Below, one piece after another: positions 18,572 to 24,644 of a stretch of 64,000 nt of DNA. The stretch covers positions 1-64,000 of the forward strand of contig NZ_JAPDDS010000021.1 in NCBI RefSeq assembly GCF_025950085.1, read 5' to 3'. The position numbers were made by a program, and so were the translations under genes. The notes beneath the pieces are model-generated. The model had not been told where the DNA came from, made no database searches, and saw nothing but the letters and a program-made list of their open reading frames with translations. Each line of letters opens with the position of its first letter. Position 1 is the first letter of the stretch. The DNA is from Luteolibacter flavescens. Lineage in GTDB: Bacteria; Verrucomicrobiota; Verrucomicrobiia; Verrucomicrobiales; Akkermansiaceae.

Positions 18572-19252
18572 ATGCTTTCTGACGAGGAAATATGGGACCG
18601 AATCGAGGAGGCTGCGGATCTAAATTTCCGCGGCGAGAGGGACGTCATGACCTTGGACAAGGAGATTTCCATGTGGCTGGAGTCTCATGGGATTTTGCCT
18701 TCGAAGGGCTGGGACGGCTGGAATTCCGTTACGGTGCTTGTTCACCTCATGAACCTTCAGCGGGATCTGAGGAGGGGGCATCGGAGGCTCGAACGGGCTT
18801 TGAAGACGACGCGTCTTTTCCCTGCCTGGGAGATCGTGTGGAAGCACTATCCCCTGTGGCCGTTCGATCCAGCCCCTCGCCCGGCGTGGATCGAGGAGAG
18901 ATGGCGCACCGGCCTCGCAAAGACCACGGAGATGGGAACCGTGTGCGGTGAGCGGTTGGCGGCGATCGTTGGCCATCCGGTGTGGCTAGAAATGTCGGAT
19001 CTCGGTCGGCCCTTTGAACCTTTCTTATCCGACCAAGGATTTCTAACCCCTCCTTATTGGGAGGGGAGCGGAGCTATCACCATCAGACCCGTGGGGCGGA
19101 GGGATGCCATGACCCTAGGGATCATGAAGGATTCACCGGCGATACCGGCATTTACTCCGTGGCCGGGAGAGGGGAGGCTGTCCCTGCCTGAATGGCAGAA
19201 CCTGGTAGAGGACCTCAGATCCGGTCGGCGCGGAGCGAAGACAAGGCCGTGA
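18572..19252 (+). CDS. Stand-alone paralogue of the phage gpF-like minor head protein
   Basis: About 226 residues from the ATG at 18572; GTG at 18539 with GGAGG six bases upstream is a possible alternative start. It aligns with the N-terminal half of this prophage's own minor head protein (40827-42200): TLDKEISMWLESHG with TLDKELEAWLEAKG, MNLQRDLRRGHRRLERALKTTRLFPAWEIV with MNLDMVRGHARWLRMQQTLKVFPALQLV, HPVWLEMSDLGRPFEPF with DPIWIEISAFQQPYPPF, and GSGAITIRPVGR with GSGVGVRPVPR. The C-terminal half is absent. It sits at the very edge of the element, 20 kb from the head module, and its 3' end overlaps the convergent exonuclease gene by 38 bp. Function is unknown; an assembly modifier or interference factor is possible. 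Confidence 0.7.
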   Translation: MLSDEEIWDRIEEAADLNFRGERDVMTLDKEISMWLESHGILPSKGWDGWNSVTVLVHLMNLQRDLRRGHRRLERALKTTRLFPAWEIVWKHYPLWPFDPAPRPAWIEERWRTGLAKTTEMGTVCGERLAAIVGHPVWLEMSDLGRPFEPFLSDQGFLTPPYWEGSGAITIRPVGRRDAMTLGIMKDSPAIPAFTPWPGEGRLSLPEWQNLVEDLRSGRRGAKTRP

Positions 19253-19745
19253 ATAGATCGGCAATCGCAGCTTTGGTATCGGCGAGTGCCTCATGGGGCC
19301 GCGTCGCACGCCGCTGGTCTCCGAAGGCCACCTTCCAGACTGTGCGAGCGTCCCGCACCTGGTAGTATCGCCAAGGCTCGGGAGAGCCGGGCGGGCGAAG
19401 ATCCAGAAGGGGCATTAGAAGGGGAAAGTCATAGGTGATGCCCCAGCTCCAAGGGACCCTAGACTCACGATCCGGGATAACCTGATCCAGCCACGCGCAG
19501 AGAGCGGCGATGGCCTTGGCCGGCTCAATTGCATCAGCGTGTTCGATGGTCGTGCCGTGGTCGCGATGCCACCGGATCGTCTCGTAGTCGCATACGAAAG
19601 GCAGCTCCGGCTTCAGTCGCACAAGGAACTCCTCGCCCGTGGCTCCGGTCTCAGGGTCGAATGTGACCGCGGCCAGCTCCACGATCGCGGACCCGGGCCG
19701 CTTTCCCAGAGCCTCGATATCGAGCATGAAGTGGGTGTAGCTCAC
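19215..19745 (-). CDS. 3'-5' exonuclease of the RNase H/DEDD fold
   Basis: A 176-residue nuclease with a GTG start. ThFMLDIEALG (residues ~5-13) gives the D-x-E of motif Exo I. The central WGITYDFPLLMPLL carries an Asp of Exo II, and HEALADTKAAIADLF (residues ~153-167) gives the H-x4-D of a DEDDh-type Exo III. The form resembles the phage/Rv2179c-like 3'-5' exoribonuclease group rather than full DnaQ. Two divalent metals would be bound by these acids. It overlaps the upstream RHH gene by 4 bp (GTGA), so the pair is translationally coupled and leftward-transcribed. Confidence 0.8.
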   Translation of the reverse strand: MSYTHFMLDIEALGKRPGSAIVELAAVTFDPETGATGEEFLVRLKPELPFVCDYETIRWHRDHGTTIEHADAIEPAKAIAALCAWLDQVIPDRESRVPWSWGITYDFPLLMPLLDLRPPGSPEPWRYYQVRDARTVWKVAFGDQRRATRPHEALADTKAAIADLFTALSSLRADRI

Positions 19746-20092
19746 TGGTCGCCCTCCTTCAGCTTGCGAATCAGGGCGTCGATGCCGCGTTCCATCTCTG
19801 CAGGATCATCCGTGCCGATGGTCTCCTTGATCCAGATACGGAAGCTCTGTGGCTTCACGAATTCCCCGGCCTCCGCCTTGCGGCGGATCTCCGCGACCAC
19901 GAGCTCCCGGTCCTTCGGGGGTAGTCCGAGAATCCGGGCGGTGAGGGGGAAGTCGCCTCCACAGAGGCCTTGGTAGATGATGAGGTGGCGCATCACCTCA
20001 TTGCGCGAAATCCCGTTCCGGGCCGCCGTGATATCGAGAATCGCCACCTCATGATCCGAGAGGGTCAGAGAGGTCTTGTTGTTGAGCTTCAT
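19742..20092 (-). CDS. Ribbon-helix-helix-like regulator
   Basis: A 116-residue protein. The N-terminal MKLNNKTSLTLSDHEVAILDITAARNGISRNEVMRHLII fits a CopG/Arc-type ribbon-helix-helix: a short beta strand with alternating polar residues, then two helices joined by NGIS. The C-terminal 60 residues are charged and helical. It heads the leftward operon with the exonuclease and has a 9-bp inverted repeat 22 bp upstream of its start, which suggests autoregulation. Its exact target is unknown. Confidence 0.65.
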   Translation of the reverse strand: MKLNNKTSLTLSDHEVAILDITAARNGISRNEVMRHLIIYQGLCGGDFPLTARILGLPPKDRELVVAEIRRKAEAGEFVKPQSFRIWIKETIGTDDPAEMERGIDALIRKLKEGDQ

Positions 20093-20113
20093 GGGGAGGA
20101 AGTTGGTAGTGAT

Positions 20114-20138
20114 TTAGGGTTCCTAAGAAGAACCCTAA
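20114..20138. promoter_or_regulatory. Inverted repeat upstream of the RHH-exonuclease operon
   Basis: Perfect 9-bp arms TTAGGGTTC and GAACCCTAA around a 7-bp spacer. It lies 22-46 bp upstream of the RHH gene start, where an operator of an autoregulatory RHH dimer pair would be expected. Confidence 0.55.
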
Positions 20139-20196
20139 GAGAGTGACGGGAAGTACTGGAGCGCGCAAGTCAAAGGTGTTCGAATGAACACATGAG

Positions 20197-20403
20197 TCAT
20201 TTCCCCTTCCCCTCTGAATCCTCCACGTCCGGGAACTTCTCCTTCAGGAGCTGCTCAATCCAATTGGACAAGGTGCGCCCATCTGCGCCCGCCGCCTCCC
20301 TGGCCCTCTCCAAGAGATCCGCGCGCATGCTGATGCTCGTCTGGGTCTTTCCGTCGGCCCGCGTCCCGTGGCGTGAGGCGGGTGTTGGTTTCGGCTTAGG
20401 CAT
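20197..20403 (-). CDS. Small CopG-like protein (leftward arm of divergent pair)
   Basis: A 68-residue protein. KTQTSISMRADLLERAREAAGADGRTLSNWIEQLLKEKF (about residues 19-57) has the strand-helix-helix pattern of ribbon-helix-helix proteins, with ISMRADLLERAREAA close to antitoxin/CopG family sequences. It is divergent from another RHH-like gene (20462/20501) across a 58-bp region with a 14-bp inverted repeat, an arrangement typical of a lysis-lysogeny or early control switch. No toxin-like partner is adjacent. Confidence 0.65.
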   Translation of the reverse strand: MPKPKPTPASRHGTRADGKTQTSISMRADLLERAREAAGADGRTLSNWIEQLLKEKFPDVEDSEGKGK

Positions 20404-20412
20404 GGCCGCTTA

Positions 20413-20470
20413 ATACACCATCCTACTAACCATTAAAGAAAATTGTTGCTCTTGGTGTAGGATGGTGTAT
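20413..20470. promoter_or_regulatory. Divergent operator region with 14-bp inverted repeat
   Basis: Identical 14-bp half-sites ATACACCATCCTAC (20413-20426) and its complement (20457-20470) flank a 30-bp A+T-rich centre, between the start codons of two divergent RHH-like genes. Each half-site lies just upstream of one gene, so one repressor could control both directions. Confidence 0.65.
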
Positions 20471-20500
20471 CACACCAACAACGAACGGCAACACGCCACC

Positions 20501-20713
20501 ATGAAAGCCAAACACGCCACCACAATCTCACTGGATGCGAAGCTGCTCGAAGCAGCCCGCAAAGAGGCGAAGGCACAGCGCCGGTCCCTCTCTGCCCAGC
20601 TTGAAGTCTGGATGGAAGAGAAGCTCGGAGTGCGGAGCGAAGAACACGCCCCGATGAACCGGACCCCATTCGAGGGAATGGGACCGGAAGCGCCCGGGCA
20701 CATGCCGGTCTAA
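20501..20713 (+). CDS. Small RHH-like protein (rightward arm of divergent pair)
   Basis: About 70 residues from the ATG at 20501; an earlier GTG-type start at 20462 lies within the operator repeat, so 20501 is preferred. MKAKHATTISLDAKLLEAARKEAKAQRRSLSAQLEVWMEEKLG has the ribbon-helix-helix pattern (TISLDAKLLEAARKEA, then RSLSAQLEVWME). The C-terminal 25 residues are Pro/Gly-rich and probably disordered. With the divergent CopG-like gene it probably forms the early switch of the phage. Confidence 0.6.
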   Translation: MKAKHATTISLDAKLLEAARKEAKAQRRSLSAQLEVWMEEKLGVRSEEHAPMNRTPFEGMGPEAPGHMPV

Positions 20714-20733
20714 CAACCAACTCATTTCCCTAC

Positions 20734-20964
20734 ATGCCACCCTCCGAGATTACTCCCCGCTGGATGAAGCTTCGTCTCGCAAGCCGTCACTGCGGACTGT
20801 CCGTGCGGACGCTTGAGCGCCGTCTCAGCGAGGAATGCTTTGCGAGCAAGCTCGTCGGAGCGGTGCGCCTCATCGACCGCGAATCGCTTGATGCGTGGAT
20901 CGATAGCCAGCCGTCCGCCACCTCCGGTTTCCGCGGCAAGAAGAAGACCCCGAACCCCGCCTGA
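20734..20964 (+). CDS. Excisionase-like helix-turn-helix protein
   Basis: A 76-residue DNA-binding protein. WMKLRLASRHCGLSVRTLERRLSEECFASKLVGAVRLIDRESLDAWIDSQ follows the MerR/excisionase winged-helix pattern: helix-turn-helix (ASRHCGLSVRTLERRL), a wing (VGAVRLID) and a closing helix (ESLDAWI). A basic tail follows. It lies 20 bp after the RHH-like gene at the start of the rightward early operon. A role as excisionase or early activator is inferred from fold and place. Confidence 0.6.
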   Translation: MPPSEITPRWMKLRLASRHCGLSVRTLERRLSEECFASKLVGAVRLIDRESLDAWIDSQPSATSGFRGKKKTPNPA

Positions 20965-20990
20965 GATGAGCACGCCCAGCGCCTACGACG

Positions 20991-21341
20991 TCATGGTCGA
21001 TACCTGGCCTCTATTGAAAGCATCGAGCCTTTCTCGGAGCACGTCACCCGCCACTTGCCAGCCTGGTGCCGATACTCCTTCCCCGCTGCAAGAGCCGCTT
21101 TCAGCTCATGAAGGAATGCAGGAAGGCCCTCGTGACCTACCAGCGCGGCCTTCAGTGCCATCGGAGCCAGAGCCTCCTGAGGGCGGAGATCCCCCGGAAT
21201 CTCCATGAACAGCCGCTCGGGAGGATCGGCATCCACGCGGGGAAGCACATGTAGCACCACCCGCCCCAAAGAGATCTCCCGGTCACCCACGGTCGCCATT
21301 CCGGAGACCATCTCAAGATAGTCAGAAATTACCTTTTCCAT
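20991..21341 (-). CDS. Hypothetical protein
   Basis: About 116 residues from the ATG at 21341. No family recognised. It reads MEKVISDYLEMVSGMATVGDREISLGRVVLHVLPR... with a balanced mix of helices and strands, and ends with a basic segment. The opposite strand is also open but gives a Pro/Ser-rich low-complexity product, so this strand is preferred. It would be transcribed against the surrounding early operon. Confidence 0.45.
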   Translation of the reverse strand: MEKVISDYLEMVSGMATVGDREISLGRVVLHVLPRVDADPPERLFMEIPGDLRPQEALAPMALKAALVGHEGLPAFLHELKAALAAGKEYRHQAGKWRVTCSEKGSMLSIEARYRP

Positions 21342-21400
21342 AACCCCGAAAGGCTGAGTGGCCGAGTAGGGGCGGAGCAACCTGAAACCTGATCATTCTC

Positions 21401-21682
21401 GTGAACTCCCTCACCGCTGTCATCCCCGGGCTACAATCGCGCGCCGCTGCCGCGCAGCCGACATCGCTGTCCCGCATGCGCGGATTCCAGCACGCCGCGA
21501 AGCTCTGCGCGAAGCCATGGAGCGCAGGGCGGGTGCTCCGCCAGCTCCGGCAACACGCCGGCTTCTGGGCGGACCGGGACGAGGACAAGGCCTGCGCCTA
21601 CCGCGAGAGCATCGGCCTGATAGCCCGGGAGACCGGCGAGCGCGAGACCACGGTGGTCCCGGACTTCGCCCTCACGTCTTGA
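21401..21682 (+). CDS. Hypothetical early phage protein
   Basis: A 93-residue product from a GTG start. Residues 26-85 are predicted helical and charged (FQHAAKLCAKPWSAGRVLRQLRQHAGFWADRDEDKACAYRESIGLIARE). No family recognised. It lies in the rightward early operon, and a nested hairpin follows its stop. Confidence 0.45.
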   Translation: MNSLTAVIPGLQSRAAAAQPTSLSRMRGFQHAAKLCAKPWSAGRVLRQLRQHAGFWADRDEDKACAYRESIGLIARETGERETTVVPDFALTS

Positions 21683-21692
21683 AACTTTCGCG

Positions 21693-21744
21693 CCCGGCCG
21701 GCGCGCGGTCCTCGGGGAGGGGGACCTGCGACACGCCGGCCGGG
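21693..21744 (+). other. Nested hairpin H1 in the early operon
   Basis: A perfect 11-bp outer stem (CCCGGCCGGCG with its complement at 21734-21744) encloses an inner 5-bp stem GGTCC/GGACC. No T-tract follows. Its size and two-stem plan match H2 (22962-23010) and H3 (23426-23473). Confidence 0.55.
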
Positions 21745-21805
21745 CCGATCCTCTCACCCGACCTCCCCGCCGTCTCTAACATGAACTTCCCCTATCTCCC
21801 CGTTT

Positions 21806-22057
21806 ATGTCTGAAATCCTGCCACTTCCCATTCCCACCGAGGCGCAGATCAAGGGATACCCCGATCACGTCGCCATGTTGCCGCCTGCCGAGCCCGGCAT
21901 GGTCGGGAACGCATCCTTCCGCTGTGGCGTGTTCCGCGCGGCGCTGATGGAGGCCTGCCAGACCATCGACTACTGCCGCCACCCGGACTCCACGCCGGAG
22001 GGGCGGACCAAGGCAGCGGAGGCATTCTTCCGTCACTTCCAGGAGGTGCGCCAATGA
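21806..22057 (+). CDS. Hypothetical early phage protein
   Basis: An 83-residue protein, MSEILPLPIPTEAQIKGYPDHVAMLPPAEPG then a helical domain (FRCGVFRAALMEACQTIDYCRH) and a second helix (TKAAEAFFRHFQEV). No family recognised. Its stop overlaps the next start by 4 bp (ATGA), so the two are translationally coupled. Confidence 0.6.
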   Translation: MSEILPLPIPTEAQIKGYPDHVAMLPPAEPGMVGNASFRCGVFRAALMEACQTIDYCRHPDSTPEGRTKAAEAFFRHFQEVRQ

Positions 22058-22473
22058 AAGCCCGCCGTCCGGTCTCGACCGTCCGCGACTATCGCCCGCC
22101 GCCCGAGGCGGGGGAGGTCCCCACCACTGGAGCACCGATGCCACGGGCGAAAGCAACGGCGAAGGGTGCGACCAGGGGCGGCAGCTTGTCCCCGCTGCAG
22201 ATGCTGCGGCAGGGGATGGCCCTGCCCGAGCCGGAGCGCACGGACATGCGGTGGTTCGTGTCGCAGTATCCCGACGCCTACCTGGCCGATGCCTACCGGG
22301 ACCTCAGCACGAAGAACCTGAGCGACCTGACAGACCATTGGGTGCGCGAGCAGGCGGAGCGACTGAAGGCGGTGCGCGTGGAGATCCGCGTGCGCGGCCT
22401 GACACCGAAGACGCTGCTGGAGGCCCACCCGCGCAAACCGATGAAACCCCATCCCCTGAACCCACGCCGATGA
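22054..22473 (+). CDS. Hypothetical basic early phage protein
   Basis: A 139-residue, strongly basic protein. The first 45 residues are Pro/Ala/Arg-rich and probably disordered; LSPLQMLRQGMALPEPERTDMRWFVSQYPDAYLADAYRDL and LTDHWVREQAERLKAVRVEIRV form the folded helical part. No family recognised. It overlaps its neighbours on both sides by 4 bp, marking it as part of one early operon. Confidence 0.6.
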   Translation: MKARRPVSTVRDYRPPPEAGEVPTTGAPMPRAKATAKGATRGGSLSPLQMLRQGMALPEPERTDMRWFVSQYPDAYLADAYRDLSTKNLSDLTDHWVREQAERLKAVRVEIRVRGLTPKTLLEAHPRKPMKPHPLNPRR

Positions 22474-22931
22474 AACCCTGTATCGCCCGTCAACACGCCG
22501 AGGACTGCCGCCAGATGGCGGGCTTCCTCCTGGGATTTGCCGTGATCATGGCCCTCGCGGGTGCAGCCGTGGGGGATTCGCTCGGGCCGGGGATGATGCT
22601 GCTCGCCTGCATCGCGGCGGCGGTCGTTTTCGCCGGCGGCTTCATCCACGAGATGGCGCAGGCCCGGCACTACGACCGGGTGGGCCGCAATGCCTCGCGG
22701 GAGCTGGCGGCATCGCCACCACCTGCAGCACAGCCCACGGAGCTCCGCCGCATCCCGGTCGAACTTTACGGGGGGCCGCTCGATGGCGGTCCAATGATGA
22801 TCCAGGAGGACACTCACACCATCGAGGTCGAGAGCAAGGCGACCGGCGAACAAAGCTACTACCAGCGGTCCCAGCTCAAGAGCCGGAAGGGCTGCACCGT
22901 CTTCGAGCACCGTCCCCAGATCTCCGCCTGA
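22470..22931 (+). CDS. Two-TM inner-membrane phage protein
   Basis: A 153-residue protein with two membrane segments near residues 18-38 (GFLLGFAVIMALAGAAVGDSL) and 43-63 (MMLLACIAAAVVFAGGFI). A cytoplasmic C-terminal domain follows that includes IPVELYGGPLDGGPMMIQED, a pattern seen in small phage proteins of unknown function. It starts with ATGA overlap to the gene before. Possible roles include superinfection exclusion; there is no direct evidence for that. Confidence 0.6.
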   Translation: MKPCIARQHAEDCRQMAGFLLGFAVIMALAGAAVGDSLGPGMMLLACIAAAVVFAGGFIHEMAQARHYDRVGRNASRELAASPPPAAQPTELRRIPVELYGGPLDGGPMMIQEDTHTIEVESKATGEQSYYQRSQLKSRKGCTVFEHRPQISA

Positions 22932-22961
22932 CTTAACACTTTTCCCCCGGAACCAAACCGG

Positions 22962-23010
22962 CCCGGGGCGCGCGCCCACCCCGTCCCCCCGAAGACGGCG
23001 CCGCCCCGGG
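22962..23010 (+). other. Nested hairpin H2 in the early operon
   Basis: A 9-bp outer stem (CCCGGGGCG/CGCCCCGGG) encloses an inner 5-bp stem CCGTC/GACGG. It lies in the gap before the RusA gene, is the same size as H1 and H3 and has no T-tract. Confidence 0.5.
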
Positions 23011-23032
23011 TTGCATCCCTCACCGCACGACC

Positions 23033-23413
23033 ATGTCCGACCCTGCCTCCGCCGCTCCTGCCACGATGACCATCGTACTTCCCATCCCCTCCCGCAAGGT
23101 GACTCCGAACGGCCGCGCGGGGTGGCGCGCGAAGGCGAAGCTGGTGAGGAAGTATCGCTCGCTCGCCTTCTGGCGGATGCTGGAGCTGCTGGGCGGGGAG
23201 AAGCCGCCGCGCCCGGTGGCCTACAGCTACCGCTACCACTGGGGAAGCAACCGCCGCGACGATGACAACGCGATCGCCAGCGGGAAGGCCTACCTGGATG
23301 GCATCTGCGAGGCCCTGAAGATCGATGACCGCGAGCTGCGCTTCCGCGAGCTGATCCACGAGAAGGACCGCACGGAGCCGCGGATGGAAGTGATCCTGCA
23401 CCTCGCTCCCTGA
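23033..23413 (+). CDS. RusA-type Holliday junction resolvase
   Basis: A 126-residue endonuclease of the RusA family, which cuts four-way DNA junctions as a dimer. The signature RRDDDNAIASGKAYLDGICEALKIDDRELRF (about residues 75-105) carries the conserved Asp triad and Lys (D-DN-x5-K-x3-D and the DD before the last strand). The N-terminal IVLPIPSRKVTPNGRAGWR is the usual first strand-loop. It probably resolves replication or recombination intermediates before packaging. Confidence 0.88.
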   Translation: MSDPASAAPATMTIVLPIPSRKVTPNGRAGWRAKAKLVRKYRSLAFWRMLELLGGEKPPRPVAYSYRYHWGSNRRDDDNAIASGKAYLDGICEALKIDDRELRFRELIHEKDRTEPRMEVILHLAP

Positions 23414-23425
23414 CTCTCCACGGAC

Positions 23426-23473
23426 GCCGGCCCCACCACAGCGGAGGCAGTCCCATGAAGGGACGGGGCCGGC
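23426..23473 (+). other. Nested hairpin H3 in the early operon
   Basis: A 9-bp outer stem (GCCGGCCCC/GGGGCCGGC) encloses an inner 5-bp stem GTCCC/GGGAC stacked directly on the 3' arm. It lies between the RusA gene and the next gene. Confidence 0.5.
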
Positions 23474-23513
23474 TGAAATTTCCAAACCCGAACGAACCCG
23501 ATCCATCCACCCG

Positions 23514-23723
23514 ATGAATCCCAACCAAGGCCCGCAACCCCAGTGCCGCAAGCGCCGACACCAGCGGACGGTCGGCAAGCAGGAGCGGAATGAACACTTC
23601 ACCGACGTGGACCGCGCCTGCGACCGCTGGCTGCGGGACCGCGACGAAACCTACCGCCCCGCCGGCGAGCGGAAGCAAGCCGTCCCGGGGAAACCTTACC
23701 AGCCGCTCAGCCACTTCGCATGA
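23514..23723 (+). CDS. Small basic hypothetical protein
   Basis: A 69-residue protein rich in Arg, Gln and Pro (CRKRRHQRTVGKQERNEHFTDVDRACDRWLRDRDETYR). It has one probable helix and no recognisable family. Spacing and orientation fit the early operon, but its length and composition leave its reality uncertain. Confidence 0.4.
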   Translation: MNPNQGPQPQCRKRRHQRTVGKQERNEHFTDVDRACDRWLRDRDETYRPAGERKQAVPGKPYQPLSHFA

Positions 23724-23783
23724 GCCAATCCGCCCACCGAGAAACCCCGGCCGGAAGCTGCAACCTCTCACTGACCCACCACC

Positions 23784-24122
23784 ATGGATCGCATTGAACA
23801 TCTCTTAACATGCCTCGCCGAAGAATGCGGGGAGGTCGCCAAGGAATGCTGCAAGGCGCTCCGGTTCGGGATCTATGATCAGCTTACCATCGATCCCAAC
23901 GGCCCGCGGGGGACCGAGGGTCCTACGAATCGCGCGAAGATCGCGGCAGAGATGGTTGACCTGATTGCCATCTATCAGATGTGCGTGGATATGGAGATCC
24001 TTCCGGATCTCGGCCTCTCAATGTCTATGGAGACCATCAGGGAGAAGGCCAGCCTGAAGAAATCCAAGGTCGAGGCCTACATGCACTACGCACGCCGCGT
24101 TGGAGCTCTGAAAGGGCACTGA
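23784..24122 (+). CDS. MazG-like NTP pyrophosphohydrolase family protein
   Basis: A 112-residue all-helical protein. ehLLTCLAEECGEVAKECCKALRFG (residues ~7-29) has the E-E-x2-E pattern of the MazG/all-alpha NTP pyrophosphohydrolase metal site, and KIAAEMVDLIAIYQMC (residues ~52-67) supplies the second E-x2-D. Phage MazG-like proteins remove or modulate nucleotides, including alarmones. Its stop codon lies inside a heptameric GATC repeat. Confidence 0.75.
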   Translation: MDRIEHLLTCLAEECGEVAKECCKALRFGIYDQLTIDPNGPRGTEGPTNRAKIAAEMVDLIAIYQMCVDMEILPDLGLSMSMETIREKASLKKSKVEAYMHYARRVGALKGH

Positions 24123-24140
24123 TCACCGATCACCCGGCAC
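24117..24140. repeat. Heptameric GATC repeat, copy T1
   Basis: CACTGATCACCGATCACCCG plus GCAC, built from 7-bp units of the type ACYGATC. It includes the stop codon of the MazG-like gene and is identical to 24 bp at 27871-27894. Confidence 0.7.
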
Positions 24141-24147
24141 AATCCCC

Positions 24148-24363
24148 ATGCCCTCCGGCTCCGCCCCAATCCACCGCCCCGAGACCACCGAGGTGCCGAC
24201 CGGCACGCTGCGGATGATCCTGGCCCACTGCCGACGCGGCCTCGCGCCGACGGTCGCGTGGTCCGAGGACCGCCACCGCATGGACCGCCAGGCCTTCGAC
24301 CTCCGCGGCGAACAACTCGCGGCGATCGAGGCGGAAATCCAACTCCTGTTAGATAACCAATGA
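24148..24363 (+). CDS. Hypothetical early phage protein
   Basis: A 71-residue protein: a Pro-rich start followed by two charged helices (TLRMILAHCRRGLAPTVAW and DLRGEQLAAIEAEIQLLLDN). No family recognised. It overlaps the next gene by 4 bp. Confidence 0.5.
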   Translation: MPSGSAPIHRPETTEVPTGTLRMILAHCRRGLAPTVAWSEDRHRMDRQAFDLRGEQLAAIEAEIQLLLDNQ

Positions 24364-24644
24364 AGACCCGAAAGTTTCGCCCTTATGTCCGCCGCGCACG
24401 CGGGGATGAGCATGCCGACAACTGGCGAATGGCGTTCCGCCTCGCCTTCTACCGCGAGCTTGGAAAGCCCTTCTACGTGATGGTGCAGCATGGGTTTCCC
24501 CGACTCGTGATGGAGGTGGGACCTAGCCGCCGGGAGGTGGCGATGTCGCCAATGTCCGTGGCGAGAAAATGGAACACCTTCCGGAAGTGGTCCGCCCAGA
24601 TCCAGCGCCTCGCATCAGGTAGCAACGGAAAGGAAAGATCATGA
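24360..24644 (+). CDS. Hypothetical basic early phage protein
   Basis: A 94-residue basic protein (RKFRPYVRRARGDEHADNWRMAFRLAFYRELGKPFYVMVQHG...). No family recognised. It overlaps both neighbours by 4 bp (ATGA) and directly precedes the helicase-methyltransferase gene, so it may be translated together with it. Confidence 0.55.
   Translation: MKTRKFRPYVRRARGDEHADNWRMAFRLAFYRELGKPFYVMVQHGFPRLVMEVGPSRREVAMSPMSVARKWNTFRKWSAQIQRLASGSNGKERS

Noticed and set aside
20966-21208. Plus-strand frame opposite the hypothetical gene 20991-21341
   Set aside because: Its product is Pro/Ser-rich low complexity; the minus-strand product looks more like a folded protein.
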